NCBI GenBank assembly: GCA_013398615.1
Contig: VZSR01001685.1
Location: forward strand, 1,711,874 to 1,775,873
DNA: 64,000 nt
Direction: 5' to 3'
From: Brachypodius melanocephalos
Lineage: Eukaryota > Chordata > Aves > Passeriformes > Pycnonotidae
Under the pieces are notes generated by a model. The model worked only from the letters and a program-made list of their open reading frames with translations, made no database searches and was not told where the DNA came from. Positions 1-13,110 of this stretch are shown here, piece by piece. Both the position numbers and the translations under genes were made by a program. The number at the start of each line of letters is the position of its first letter. Position 1 is the stretch's first letter.

Positions 1-3000
1 TTTAAGGAACTGGAACCCCTGTGAGCAAATAGTATCACAAGTTATCTGAAAAGGAGGTTTTTGAACAATGATCTCTGCCAGATTTTCAATGTCTCAGTGG
101 AAAGAGGAAAAGAAGCACATTTACTTATCACAGGCAATCTTTCTTCTCGGTAAAAAATAATGACTTTTTTTAAAGGAAACAAAGACTTCCAGCACAACAC
201 CTCTGAGGTGGCAGTGTTAAAAAATAATTCAAATTAATTAAGTCATTACAAATGAGGACACTGGCATGTTAGGCAACTTGGAAATTGTGTTAAAATAATT
301 AGTTGAACACATTCTAGTACAGAAATGAGAAAAACTACATAGGAGGTGATACTATGGTGTTTTAATGAAGAAACAAGATAATTGAGGCTAATAAATTAAA
401 ACATTAACACAGTAGCATTCACTTCAAAGAGATCAGCTATATATGTAAGTGTCTAAATTGGTAAACTGAAACTAAATAGAGATACTTCAAGTCTTTTAAA
501 GCATGATTTAAATTTTCATAAACACATGATAAAACATAAATTTGAATATATAGGACACATGAAGGACCAAAAAAAAGCTGGCTTTTTAACAATCAGAAAC
601 TGGCAGAAATAATTTTTATAATGCATTCTTTAAAAAGTGAAAGCTGTATACAACTGAAGAAAACAGAGATGAACATAAATTTTAACACGTTAAATGTAAA
701 GTCAGGCCAAAGTACATTTTGAGACACAAAAATTTTGAAAAATAAAAATATCTGCTGCCAGTGGGGGCCTGCAGGGCCAAAAGATTATCAGCATGTAAAA
801 GAAATGCTCAAAGAACATAAGGCTGGAAGAGAAAAAAAAATAAAACAAGCAATTAAATTAATTCTTTGTATCAATCTACCAAGGAGCTTGAGTGACATCC
901 AAACCACTGTTTTGGTTTTGGTTGGGTTTTCCTTGGCATCAAATAAGTGGCTGTCTCAGTGAAAGCATTAATAAAAGAGGCTTTGGAAAATAGTCAATAA
1001 AATGTATAAAAAAAGATTACTACGACACAACAGCAGTTATACGAGAGCTGAGCAACTCAAGTGCAAATTCCAAAGATTAAGTAAAGTGAATGAATTAGCC
1101 TTTAAATTGGCCCTATTACTGGTGCAATAAGTAGGAAATGTGACCAAAAAATGTTTTTCCAAGAGGCTGGATATGGACTGTGGAAATACAGAGCAGTAAG
1201 CCTGACTACAATAGCACTCAAATTAGTCAAAAACAAAAGAAAACCAGACTGAATGGGAGAGGAATAAGTATTGTAAAATTGTGAAATGTCAACGTAGCTT
1301 TTGGAACCAGGGTTACTGCTTCTCTGAAAAGACATGGTGCAGTAGAAATATATGGAGAAGGAAAAGAATAGATACCAAAAGTATATAAGAGATTCTGTAA
1401 CGGGATTGACTAAAACAATGGAAATGCCTCAGTCTGGAAAAGGTGTGTCTGAGGAGATTGTGCAAGCACATATAATCATGATGGCCATGGCAAAAATGGA
1501 CAGGGAATAAGTGCTCACTGTTTCATGATGTAAAAGATTAGCAGCATGAGAGGAAACTTTTTTCAGTAAATGAAATAATAAAGGAAGTACTCTTTATATC
1601 CTTAAAAATAGTTTTGTGGAACTTTCTGCTCTAGCAATAAGTACCACATGTAAATGTAGACAAACTCAGAAGGGAAATGCTTATAAGGGAGTAGCACTTA
1701 CGACACTACTAATTCCTTAGGTCAGAAAACACTGAATATTACAACCTAAGGAAAGAAGTATCACTCTGAATTTGCTCCAATGTTTTCCTGCTAATAGTAT
1801 AGCAGTCCTCTACTAATTTCACTGAACACTTGAGTTGGAGAGACAGTATGGCCATCACAGAAAGCACATTCTAGAAAAGCCCCCCCACGCCCCCATCCCC
1901 CTCCCCAATATCCATTTCCTTTGCCATTTCTGGTCTTCATTTAGCCATTTCTAATACATTGACACATTATATTAATTTAAAATGTCTTTACTGACTCCTT
2001 AAGGATTTTGAGTCTGGAATCTAACTGTGCTCTTAATGAAATTTTGAGTAGAAAATCTGAGCAAAAAGAAACCATTGAAGCTTCTTCTATAAATCTCATG
2101 CTCTAATGTCTACACTGAATTTTTGCACCAACATTTTCCTACGTACAACTGTTGGATCATATGGATAAAAGAGATCAGTTAGCCTTCACAAGCATCGTGC
2201 TAGAAACCAGATGGTTTCAGAAGGACTCACAAATCCAGAAATACAGCCAGAAAGGATAAATTCTGAATGAGGACTCATTCTCACAGTGTGCATGAGAATC
2301 TTCAGCTTCATTTCAAGTACTGGGTGTGATTCACTCTCTGTCTCTTTTGAAGCCTTCATGAGGTGAAAGACAGCTAGACAGAGAAGCATTTCTACAAAGC
2401 ATGACCTAGCATTTCATTGGAAGCTCTTTCCGTTCCTCATGGAATATATGAAGAAAGAAGTCATGATTTGATTCCTTTGACTGATCAATAATGCTCCTTT
2501 TAAGTAGCCTGAGTATAAACATCTGTGGATTAAAATGGTCTCTAAGGAAAATATATTGAACTCTTAAAGCATCTACACTGGCAAGAAGTAAGTCTTCTAT
2601 AAAAAAACTATCTGAAAAAAATCACATCAGTACCGGTTTTTTTTTTGTTTTTGTTTTGAGAATCTGGTCAGATTTTATAATATTGTGATTCCTAGAGATT
2701 ACACCTGATAAAAGATTTTACTTTATTCTCAACACAGGTGCCAAAAATATGTAATACTTAGTGTGACAAAAATTGGATGCTGTGAACTTCTTATAGAAAA
2801 GAAATTTACTTTCAAGAAAGCATGTTCACTTGCTCTTGCTCCGCAGTTCTAGTATGGCCAGTGGTCACCTTGGAATGGGTGTAAAGCATGAAAGTATTAA
2901 CAAAGCAAATAATTACTTCAGATGATAAAATCTTAAATATTCAAGTGAAAAGCCCTAATAAACATTAAGACTGAGAAAAAAATAGCTTTGGCACTCAAGC

Positions 3001-6000
3001 CTCAAATCTGCAAAAACTGTCATGAAACTGTGTTTTCTCTTCTCTCTCATTAGTTTCAAATGGAGACGATCATTGATGGTTTCATACATTTTTCTATTTT
3101 TAAATTTACTTTAACCAAACACAAGAGAAAACAGATCCAGCTCCCTGCAGGGAGTATAAATATTTCTGTTCCTAATATTATTCTAAGACTGTGTTTTCAT
3201 GTTAAGATGCCCTTGGAAACAAAACTAGTTTTAGGTGCCCCTGGCTCCAACCATTTATTTGTGACCTCTACCTCATTGCACAGCTGGTGCCAGAATACAA
3301 GAATATTTGTTTGTGGAACCAGATTTAAAGCCTTATAATAAATCATTTCGGCTGGTAAGAGGAAGTGGAGGGCTACTGTTCTTATTTATTATTTATGTAT
3401 TGCTAAAGCAGGATTAGTTCCCTCATCTGTCTCTCAGGTGGCACAACTAAATGGCTGAGGAGTAAAACACAGGGAAGGTATAAAATCAGGGAGGCTTTCT
3501 AACCAAAATCAACAAGACACTGACCCATTTCTATCATCAATCCACAGCCACAGAATCCTGCACAGCCACTTATTATCAACCATATCAAATCCCTCCCAGT
3601 CGTCTCCCTTCCTTTTGCACAGTATTGCAGGCTATTTTACAGTGGCAGAGAACACAGAGGTCTTACTAACAAACGTGTATTCTGCTGTTTTAGAATTCAA
3701 AAAGATATATGGGGGATGACCATCTCAAAGAAAATACTACTGCTGAAATGAACTATTAATTTTTTTTCTCAAAAAATGTGTGAAAATAGTTCAGAGCATA
3801 TTTGCATAATACTAAGCCACAAAACAAAAATCTCAAAAGCAAGACACTATAAAGAAATGGTTCTTTTAGGAATCTGTAGAAAATGAAGAAAGGACATGAT
3901 TCAGACACACGAGCAGGAACTTTGTAAAGTTCATAGATTCCTCTTCCACTGGGATCAGTCTGGCCTCTGATTTTGTGACTAGTATATAATTGAGGAAAAC
4001 AGGGATAGTGTTATGACATGATTTTAATGATCATAGCAGTAGAAATAGGACAGAGAGAAACTGAAATTCTCAAGGGTATTACAGTTTATAAGTAAAAAAC
4101 TGTCTTCTTCTTCTTTTGCAGAATTTTTTCTGTGTACTGTCTGCCATGGGAAACCCTTACAGGAACACCATGTTGATCAAGGGGAAAAAAAACATTGCAA
4201 CTTTTTCAGTTTCTCCTTCCCAAAGGCATTTAAAGTGTACTATTAAGAATTCAATGGCTATAATATCCCAGATTAGTAAACCAGGATGTGAGAGGAGACT
4301 TCTGAATTTTAAAGACATTCTTGAACTAAGTCACTTAATGCAACCAAAAGACAAGTCTCTAATTCTTTTTGGCATTGAGAGTGTTTAGCATGAATTAATA
4401 CTTCAAGTAATTACCCAGCTAGTCCCTGATCTAAGCACGAGGCAAAAAAGAAATGTTAGATCTTGTTTTCTCAAGTTGTTTTCTACTACAAACTCAAATA
4501 ACATAAACCTTTCTTTTTGTCATGTCTTGGCCATAAATAATATTTGTTAAAAAATTTGGAGACTTAAAAAATGCTGCAAAATGGAAAACAGAACATTCAA
4601 AGTCAGTCTGGCCGCACTCACTGAATGGCAGTTTGACAAATCTCCCCATGTGGTTCTTTGAAACAATTCAACAAAAAAGTATCCTATGACACCAAAGCAC
4701 AGAGAAATAGAATTGGACCATTTTGTCTAGCTATTTTTGAGTGAAGATGGGTAGTATCAACTGATGTTTATGATCAACTGAAAATCAGTCAGCTATTTTG
4801 GAAGAGTCTTCTAGAGCTGTTTCCTAGCAGTTTAGGGTACAAGCAAAAAGCATCTACTCACAGACCAGCTTTCCCACGAGACAGTAACAAGGTGGGATGA
4901 CAAGGTACACGGTAGAATACACCCTGGCAGCTTTCTGTTTTGATGAAGTTTCCTGCTATGACTCAGAGCAGCATGAGGCTATTACTCACATCCCACTCCT
5001 GTGAGGAGCGAGCAGGGGAGACAAACCTCAGCTGCACTTGCAGATCTGTTATGGTCCCAGCCACGCTGCTCTGTCCCACTGTGCTCTGACAGTCCCACCT
5101 TCCCATGAAAACACCACAACAGAGCTCTGTCAGAACCTTGGGAGCAAGGCCACGCAGAAAAAAAGCAGCCATTGCGATATCTGAGCAGAGAAAATCTATT
5201 ACTTTTACAGAGAAGTATCTTGCTGTAGGATGGAGACTCTTAGTCCAAGCCAGGCATAGCTGTCATCCTAAATCAGGCAACTACCACGTGTTGGTTAAAA
5301 TATGTTTGGGGATAAAACCAAAATCTCAATATAAGAACTACAGCAAATGGTTGGGAATTCTTCAGCACAGGGCTGCACTCACTCAGAAACTCTGAGAATG
5401 TAAAATTCAGAGCAGGAGATTCTATACATAATAAACCATTACAATATTGCCTTATAAGCTAAAATGCATGTGTTTGGAGCCAGGTATCCAAAATCCTAAA
5501 TGAGCTAAAGAAGACGAGCTTACAGCTGATGGTATGGCACTGAAGTTTACCAACAGATAACCAGCTGCTTCTACCTAAACTCTGGATATGTGACTACATC
5601 TACTTACATCATACCTTCTTCATAAAAAAAAAAAAAATTCAGATAGCTAGCAGAACTTTACTGTGACCCACTACTGCTCAGGATATAGGGACCCCTGAAG
5701 AAAGCTATTCAGTAGACACTGAATAGAAGAACTGAAGAGAAGAACTAGTGGCCTTTTTATGAAGTATGGGATAATGTAATGTGTCTCAGATCTGGTGAGA
5801 CATAATTCAGTTTTATCAACTTCAGAAGGGAATCCCACTGATCATCTCCATCTAACATTATTTTTCACTCTGTCAGTAAGAGAAGGATGTGCTGCAAGAA
5901 ACATAGGGGGTTTTTGGTGGTTTTTTTTTTATTTCCTAAGCACTCTATGACTGAGAAAGTGATACAAGAATTTTCTTGTGGGATATGAAGTTGTCTCCTT

Positions 6001-7969
6001 ACTCTGTTAGTGAACTTTGGCAACATTCTGGCAATGTTAAAATGTCCCCTATGATATTCAGGACCCTTTCCAAATTGGGTTGTTATTTATGCCATTAAAC
6101 AAATTTATCTTTCAGCTTATCTGTTCCAGTGGGAGTACTGTACACTAATAGAATTTGATTTTTTTTCACATAGTTCTACTGACAGGTAAGGAATTTGTGG
6201 CTCTTGCCTTCAAAGAAAAGGGAGACAAATACTCTGGGGTTTCACATGCGATGTTCTCTTTTCTTTTACAGTCAAATTTAGAATAAAAGTAACAAGCTTG
6301 TTACAGGCAGACCTGCTCTGCAGCTGGTGGTAAAATTGATAGAGCCATTTAAAGCATAGGTCAGGCACATAGCTCAAAAGATGAGATGAAAGATGGTAAG
6401 TTAGTAACTACAACACCCATTCCATCCACAGAACCAATTTTCATCCAAACAACTGAATGCTTGCATATTTTAGAACCAAATTAAACATTGTAAGACAGAT
6501 ATGGTGGGATTGTATTGGAAAGATAGAACCACACATTTTAATGTAACAGACCAGTGAGGTTTTTTTGCTTTTTATTTTTATGGCCTTTATTTTGTCTCTG
6601 AATGTTATAAGATAACAAAGACTGATTAGCTGGGCAGCCATTAACTCTTTTAGAAGTGATGGGATTTATAACAGCAGCAAAGCTGCCAGCTTTCTCTTCT
6701 GTCTCTTGGGTAATTAGAGAATAACTGCCTTCCAGATGTGCTGGCAGTACACACTATATCAGTCTCTCTGTCTTAAATTCTTTTCCCCAATTCAGTAATT
6801 TTTATGCTAAAGAGGAAGAATTACATTGTTTAGAAATGACAAAAAACACAGTCCGAATTTGGACTCTTCACTGAAAAGTAATCTATGTACACAGTTTTCT
6901 ACGAGACAGAAAAGTTGGACTGTTGTCTTTGTACTATGCACCAGAACTGTGCAAACAGAGCACTCCTGAAGCCAGAACAGTAGGCCAGACTGAAAGTGTT
7001 CTGGGACATTTCCAAGTTGACTAGAGCCAATATTCATCTAATACTTCAGAGTCACTCTACTTCAGCCCACTGGTTGAGTGTCTTCTGAGGTACAAATTTC
7101 AACACTGAAACATAGGGAGAGAAAGATAGATCCATTTAGTGAAAAATCCCCTCCTCCCTTTGTTTTCAAGTGGTTTTCCAGCTGTTGTATATTGCCATAT
7201 ATTTTTGCTGAGTGCCCACATCCCCAGCCCTAGAGGCAAACAGCTAAAGATTTAATCACATGAAGTGTCAGCACCTTCTTCAAAAAAAGCTACCTGCTTG
7301 AAGAACTCTGCTGTCTCCCTGCATAAGGGCAATTTCACAAGATCACAAACCATTCTAATTCTAGGTAACTAGAATTTAGCTTTCACACATATCTATTTAA
7401 ATAAGGTTTTGTTAAATATAGTAAAGATGCACCATTGCTCAATACACACTTTCCAAATGACCTAAAGGTTTATGTTGTCCCACTCCAAAGTGCTGGTCTC
7501 AGCCCTATGTCACTGCAATTTTAAAATTTTATCAGATCTTCATACCATAAAATATGTAAAAAAACCTGTTTCTTGATAAAATTGGTAGTTTACTCTTAAA
7601 ATCCCTAGGATACTATGACTTGGCAGCAAAATTTGCTGCTGTAAAGTTTTTCAGCCATCACTGTGATTTAGCAACCCAGGTCAATGAGAAAGTTCCCATT
7701 CAAGTTTATGCCAGAATGTACATTCACATTATATCAGAGATTTCACAGTAATTTAAAAAGACTACATCACAAATGCTTGTTAAGGGCCATCAAATCATAT
7801 TTGCTTTCTTCAATTATTTCAAAGTAAGTTTGCACACTTGATTTTTTTTTGTATACATGATCCTATTATGGTTCTTCATATTTGTTTAAAATACCTCTTC
7901 AGTTTAACAAAATTTTATCAAATTCTAATCATACATTTCAAGGAATTTGCAGTAGCACACTGCATTGCA
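1..7969. other. Unique AT-rich noncoding DNA
   Basis: I recognise no gene, RNA gene or transposable element here. Open frames are all under 100 codons and many begin at TTG or GTG. Visible local features are a C-rich run near 1880-1910, a poly-A run near 5624-5637 and a T-rich run near 2638-2660. One stretch (4104-4388) joins a good splice acceptor to an open frame and is treated as a finding, not a gene. The texture fits avian intron or intergenic DNA. Confidence 0.6.
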
Positions 7970-7997
7970 AGTCTAATATGTATGTTTTCTACTTCAT

Positions 7998-8124
7998 TTA
8001 GGTCACCAGCAAACTTCTTTGGGAGTCTGGATCCATAACAACTCCAAAGACTTTTCATTTGTTACATATTCCCTGAAACACTGTTTTAATAATTTAGTTC
8101 CCTGAACGATTTTGCCTTTATTTG
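7998..8124 (-). repeat. Left piece of an old antisense CR1-like LINE
   Basis: Around 7998-8035 the plus strand resembles the complement of the CR1 reverse transcriptase region, near the motif that reads 'gtcatcagcaaactt' in CR1 copies. The similarity fades toward 8124. It is called mainly because a clearer antisense CR1 piece resumes after the younger CR1 that ends at 8577, so both are probably halves of one element. The match was made by eye from memory of the family and the left limit is approximate. Confidence 0.4.
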
Positions 8125-8577
8125 CATACTGTATTCAGTTTTGGGCCCCTTCCTACAAGAAAGACATTGAGGTGCTGGAATGTATCCAGAGGAGGGCAAG
8201 GGGACTGGGGAAGGTTCTGGAAGATAAGTCCTAGGCAGAACAGCAGGGGAATTTGGGGTTATTTAGCCTGGAGAAAAGGAGGATCAGGGGAGACCTTATT
8301 GCCCTACAACTACCTGAAAGCAAGGTGGGGATCAGCCTCTTTTTCCAAGTAATAAGCAATAGGAGAAGAGAAGATAGCTCCAAGTTATGTCAGGCAAGGT
8401 TTAAATTGGATATTAGGAAAAAATTCTTCACCCAAAAGGGTTGTGAAGCACTGGAACCAGCTGCTCGTGGAAGCAGCTGAGTCATCATTTCTGAAGGTAT
8501 TCAAAAGACAACTATATGTGGTGCTCAGGGACAGGTTTTAAAGGTGGAGTTGGAATTTTATGATTGTAGGATTCTGT
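8125..8577 (+). mobile_element. CR1 LINE 3' fragment, 5'-truncated
   Basis: This is the clearest transposable element in the window. In order it shows the CR1 block around 'cagttttgggcccc', the 'cattgaggtgctgga..gtatccagaggagggcaa' block, the 'tttagcctggagaaaagga' block and the 'gggagaccttattgccct' block. It then shows the region encoding the end of the CR1 pol protein: residues like LFSLEKRR, RGDLIAL, then LDIRKKFF. The element ends in degenerate copies of the short CR1 tail repeat (gattgtag, gattctgt). It is 5'-truncated, as most CR1 copies are, and frameshifts and stops make it inactive. Confidence 0.92.
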
Positions 8578-8850
8578 AAGATTTCCTCATTTATGAGACA
8601 GGATCAAAAGCATTATGGAAGTCTAAACAAGGTATCAACGACTTCTTGTACAACAGCAGCACCCACCAACACAAGAACTGTATTACTCTATCACTGAAAC
8701 AACACAATTGTGATAAAGGACTAGAGATAACATCATAACAAATAGATACTAGTAACAAATAGTAATGAATGTGCTTTGTCTCTATCTATGAGAAATCTCT
8801 TAATGACCCTATTTGTAGACTGAACGACCCTGCATTTACTGTAGAATAAT
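8578..8850 (-). repeat. Right piece of an old antisense CR1-like LINE
   Basis: Immediately after the sense CR1 tail the plus strand reads like the complement of the CR1 reverse transcriptase region. It carries 'ggatcaaaagcattatggaa', 'gtctaaacaaggtat', 'cccaccaacac' and 'actctatcac', which correspond to the CR1 antisense motifs around 'tgtcaaaagccttactgaag' and 'ccaccaatgcagtcactcta'. The copy is old, with many substitutions and small indels, and its right edge is uncertain. Together with 7998-8124 it indicates that the younger CR1 landed inside an older one in the opposite orientation. Confidence 0.6.
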
Positions 8851-11800
8851 AAGGAAATATCATCATGGCATAGTTATAATAAATGTAATGGTATCAGGAA
8901 GCTACATCTCACAGGCTTCTGAAGAAAAAAAACAGAAACTGTATCAAAAGACAGAAATTAGTACCAGAGTATAGGAAAAACCTTGAAAGCATAATGTCTA
9001 ATGGCATCACTGCAAATGATAAAAGATGAGTACACAGAAAGGTTATTTAAGGTATAACTAAAGCATGTACAGAACTGTGTAACAGACGAGTGCAGCTGCT
9101 CTGTCTGTGATTGACAGCCTAAACAGAAATGTCTTTAGATTGCATAAAGCTAAAAAATCCCCACCTAGTTACAAAGGAACCTTCAGAATCAGTTATAGAG
9201 AACTGATCACTCTAATACCCTGAATTGATATACATGTACAGTAAGTTTTGATCTATTATCATTATATATCTAAGAATATATCTGGGTTTTTTGTGTCTGG
9301 TACCCCAGTCTTGGTTGTAACTCGGATGCAATACACTTAATTATACCCAAATAAGTTTCACAAAAATATGTTCTAAAACAAGTCAGAAAATAATTCATGA
9401 ATATTTATAATGGTGAAGGGAGAGAATGCTTCTTCTGAAAGTATGCTAATGATCTGCCTATCATGCAACTACAGCAGCAAACATAGCTAGATTTCTCTCT
9501 GGAGAAAGTATAACCTATTTATATAATAAAATGAATTAACTGAACATTTCTTCCATATCAGCAGTTCTCTTGTTGCATTTCTGGCAATTTCATTTTGAAA
9601 CACATTTTATTTTACTCATACCTTATTAATCCTGACAGAGTAGCTAGAGAGAACAGTGCACCAAAGCAACCTAAAGTCTGATAGCAAGACCACCTTAGCT
9701 TCAAAAAGATAAAAGCAGAACCAAGGAAACAATGTTTGTCTCATAACCTCAGCCCTTCATAATCAAAGTGTGGCACATTACAGTGAAGAAGAAAAAAGTA
9801 TGTTCAGATGAGTATCACCACTATGCATATTTTTCAACTATTATTCAGAGAAAGTTCTGGGCTGGGAAGTATCATTCAAACGTGATTCAGTTTTCAAAGA
9901 TGACTATAACAGGAATTATAATAAAAATAGAATTGTTTATGCAAGACAGCTCAAACACTCCAGATAAAACAGAGTTATTGTATTTAATATAGAGTATTTG
10001 AAAGAGTATTCACACACAAATGAAAGGATACACAGCTCAAACTGTGCCAAGGGTCCCCTACCTCTACAGATTGAATGGTGGAAGGGCTAAGTATAATGAT
10101 TAATTTTTTAACAAATGCCAGTTAAGAATGACAGTTTTATGGAGATTAGAGTTCACTTATATTGTTGAAACTATCTAAAGTTTAGTAAATAACCACACAT
10201 AGAAAATCTTGTTAATCTTCTAAAAATATTCAAACCCATGATTTTCCTGAAGCCTGTCATACATTTCTGAACAGTTCTTGAATTTCTTTTTTTTCCTCAT
10301 AAAATACCATATCCACAGGACTGTCACTTACCAAGATAAAATTATCTAACAAATTGATGTATGCCAATTATGAGCATTGCAATATTAGGTCTTCCATATC
10401 CTTTTAGATTGCTTCTTCTTTTAATACCTGCATTCATAGCAATAGTAACCTCAATAAAAAAGGCTACATAGAATGCTTGTGCTACTAGAAATTTTCCAAC
10501 CTCAAGAAGGGAAATAAAGGAGAAAAAGAGAAAGAAAACCATCCAAATAAATATGACATGGTCTTTTCTGATATAAAATTTCAGAGAAACCTTACCTTGA
10601 AAATACAGAAGATAACTTACTGCTCCTTAAATCTACACTTGCTTTCTAAATTCTGGCAGAAAAGTGATTCTATCATGAGTAAATGCCAATTAACTGTTGC
10701 CATTAATGAAATCATTTCTAGAATAGCAGCACTCCATGACATGAATCCATACTTTTATATCTATCTGATCAACAAACTGGGCATCTGTATGACACCATGC
10801 AGAGGGAAACCATTTTTTTTCCTGTTGCTTTAAACTCCTATATTTTGTTTAGGCATACTGCCCTACCCTTAAAAAACAAACAAACAAGCAATTAGGTAAT
10901 TATATAGAAACAAAACTCCATGTGCAATCTTAAACTTCTATCCTTGTGCACACATATTGTAAAAAAGGTTTACACTGCTTTGTGTTTTACTCTGAACTTT
11001 CAGCCTCCCTGGTTTTTGTCTCACTACCATTCTTGTCTATCTAACCTATTCCTGAAGCCTTCAAAGCACAAAGCAAGGCTCACTACACACCAGTGCTAAT
11101 CTCTCAACTGGGAAAACATACTGGTCTCCTCCTTTTTTTTTTCCTGCAATTGCTTTCTGTTTGCTATCCTTCTTCTTCCTAGAACCCTTCTTGCTCATAT
11201 TCCTCTTCATCCTCCTGTTTCATCACTCCAGCTCCTTGTTTCAAGGTCTTCGACAAACTTCAAATTGTCTACCTATGACCTCTCTGCACTTCTCTCAGAA
11301 ATGCTTCCAGCAGCAAATGTATAAAGCCAAAAGGGTTTCTCATATTGTTAGCCCTGGACACACCTCCTTAAACTCAGTAATCTATGACAGTTTCTTTGTT
11401 TTAATGGAGCTGAACAAGATTTTCCTTCAACAATGCTTTCCAAAAGGCTGAACTGAAAAGAAAAAAGTAATTCAAAATAAGAGCTAAATTCTAGACTTAT
11501 CAATATTACAAAAATGTATGAAAAAATACTATAACCTGTAAATATTTAAAACCAATTTTTGTAATGAGAAATGTCAGAAAATCTAGGAAGTACTAATAAA
11601 GTAAACTAAAATTGATGAAAAATCTGTCTATATAATACAATGATCTGATACTGCTTTGCAGGTGCTACTTGACTTGATTTATTGAATTCCACACTTTATT
11701 TATTCTTCAGTGTCCTCTTTCCAGCTACTTGGACCTAATTGTTCCTTTTCAAAGTTTTCCATCACTGACTGCAAGGAAGGCTTTGCTTGAGAAAAAAAAA

Positions 11801-12755
11801 ATTCTCATATTTGCCCCCAGTTTTTGATTCTGCTAAAAAACTTGGGCAAATGGTGCTGCTTCACTCAGTCAGAGCCAACATAACAACTGCTTTGCTGTTT
11901 ATAATTCCATAATCACTTGTCTGCATATTTGTATTTGTAGGGGCTTAAAAGGTTTATTTCTCTTTAAAGAAAATTCTTACTACAGGCCTAGGTAAATTAA
12001 AAATAAAATTGAATTAATATCTATATCTGCCCTTTAACATCACAGATTTAATTCCAATCACATGCAATCTCTTCTGAATTTCTTGATAAGTCTTTGATTA
12101 AACTAAACAATTTATGTTTCTTTCCCATGGCAAAAGCAAGCATTCATGAAATTGTAATAAATTGAAGTATAAATATATAAACTACATACTGGGCCATATT
12201 ACTTTCCTTCAGCAGTGGAGAAAACAGCTTTGTAATACAATTTTAACAGATGGACCCTAAAATGCTGGATTGTTTTGCTTTGTTTGGCCAATGTTTCATA
12301 TGGCTCCATGCTCAAGACAGTTTCAATTGTTTCCTGAAAAAATACATTCACACATCAGATAGTAGCTAGACAGGTGTCAGTCTGTACTCTCTTGATATAA
12401 TGAAGCAAATATAGCTTAAGCCTGAAGCAAAAGCCTTGATAAAATAATGAGCCATGAAAGTTTATGAATTCAAGCGTTATGTACTAGAGATCAATATTTC
12501 CTACTTTTCTAAATTAAATGGTCTCTTGACATCTTGTTTCCCTGCACAGAAAGATATAGTACATCTTTCCTCTTCCACCAATACAAACCCCAAATTTTAT
12601 TCTGACTCCATATCTGTTTAACCTTAATGCAGAGGAAATAATGGAGTAGCCAAAGTTCATGACTTCCTAAACTGTGAACACAAGGAATTAGACACTAATT
12701 ATCTGTTGTTGTCGAGATGGCCACTGCACTCAGAGTGCTTCTTTAAAAACTTCAG
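8851..12755. other. Unique AT-rich noncoding DNA
   Basis: No gene or mobile element is recognised. Open frames reach at most 96 codons (11161-11451). That frame is hydrophobic only because the strand is T-rich, and it starts at a non-ATG codon. A short T run near 11132 and an AAAC-rich run near 10872 are the only simple repeats noted. Confidence 0.55.
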
Positions 12756-13110
12756 GGGGCTTCAAGTATCAGGACTTTGTTATGCAAAAAGTCTTTCATA
12801 CCTTTTCTATGTACCTTTCCAATGTGCAGCTCCACACAGCTGTGGCTCTTTCTCTCCTTCTTCAGTCCCAGCTCACTGCTTCCTGTCCCTTGCACGGCCA
12901 CCTGTCCCTGTCTGTCCCTCGTACAGTGGCTCACCTGATCTGTCCCTTGACTGACCTCCTGTCCCTTTGTCCTCACAGCACAGCCAGCAAACCCCAACTG
13001 ACTCCAACTAACTCTTTACACACCCTTAGCCTTGAGGGCAAGGCTGTTCCCACTCTTGGTGATTAACACAGCTGCAAGGTATCAGCTGCAAGATTGTCTT
13101 TAGCACTATC
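12756..13110 (-). repeat. GC-richer repeat-like block, possibly an antisense LTR
   Basis: This block is clearly more GC-rich than either flank. Between 12883 and 12966 the octamer CTGTCCCT occurs five times (starts 12883, 12902, 12912, 12940, 12959), with spacings of 19, 10, 28 and 19 bases, so it holds a decayed tandem repeat. The right half around 'gccttgagggcaaggctgtt' and 'cagctgcaaggtatcagctg' resembles an avian LTR read in reverse, with a weak TATA-like site on the minus strand near 13015. I cannot assign a family. Overlapping open frames on both strands here (82, 81 and 94 codons) are by-products of the low stop frequency. Confidence 0.4.
12883..12966. repeat. Degenerate CTGTCCCT tandem repeat
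   Basis: Five exact copies of CTGTCCCT start at 12883, 12902, 12912, 12940 and 12959. The spacings approximate multiples of 9.5 bases, which suggests a decayed array with a unit of about 9-10 or 19 bases. It lies inside the GC-richer repeat-like block. Confidence 0.8.
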
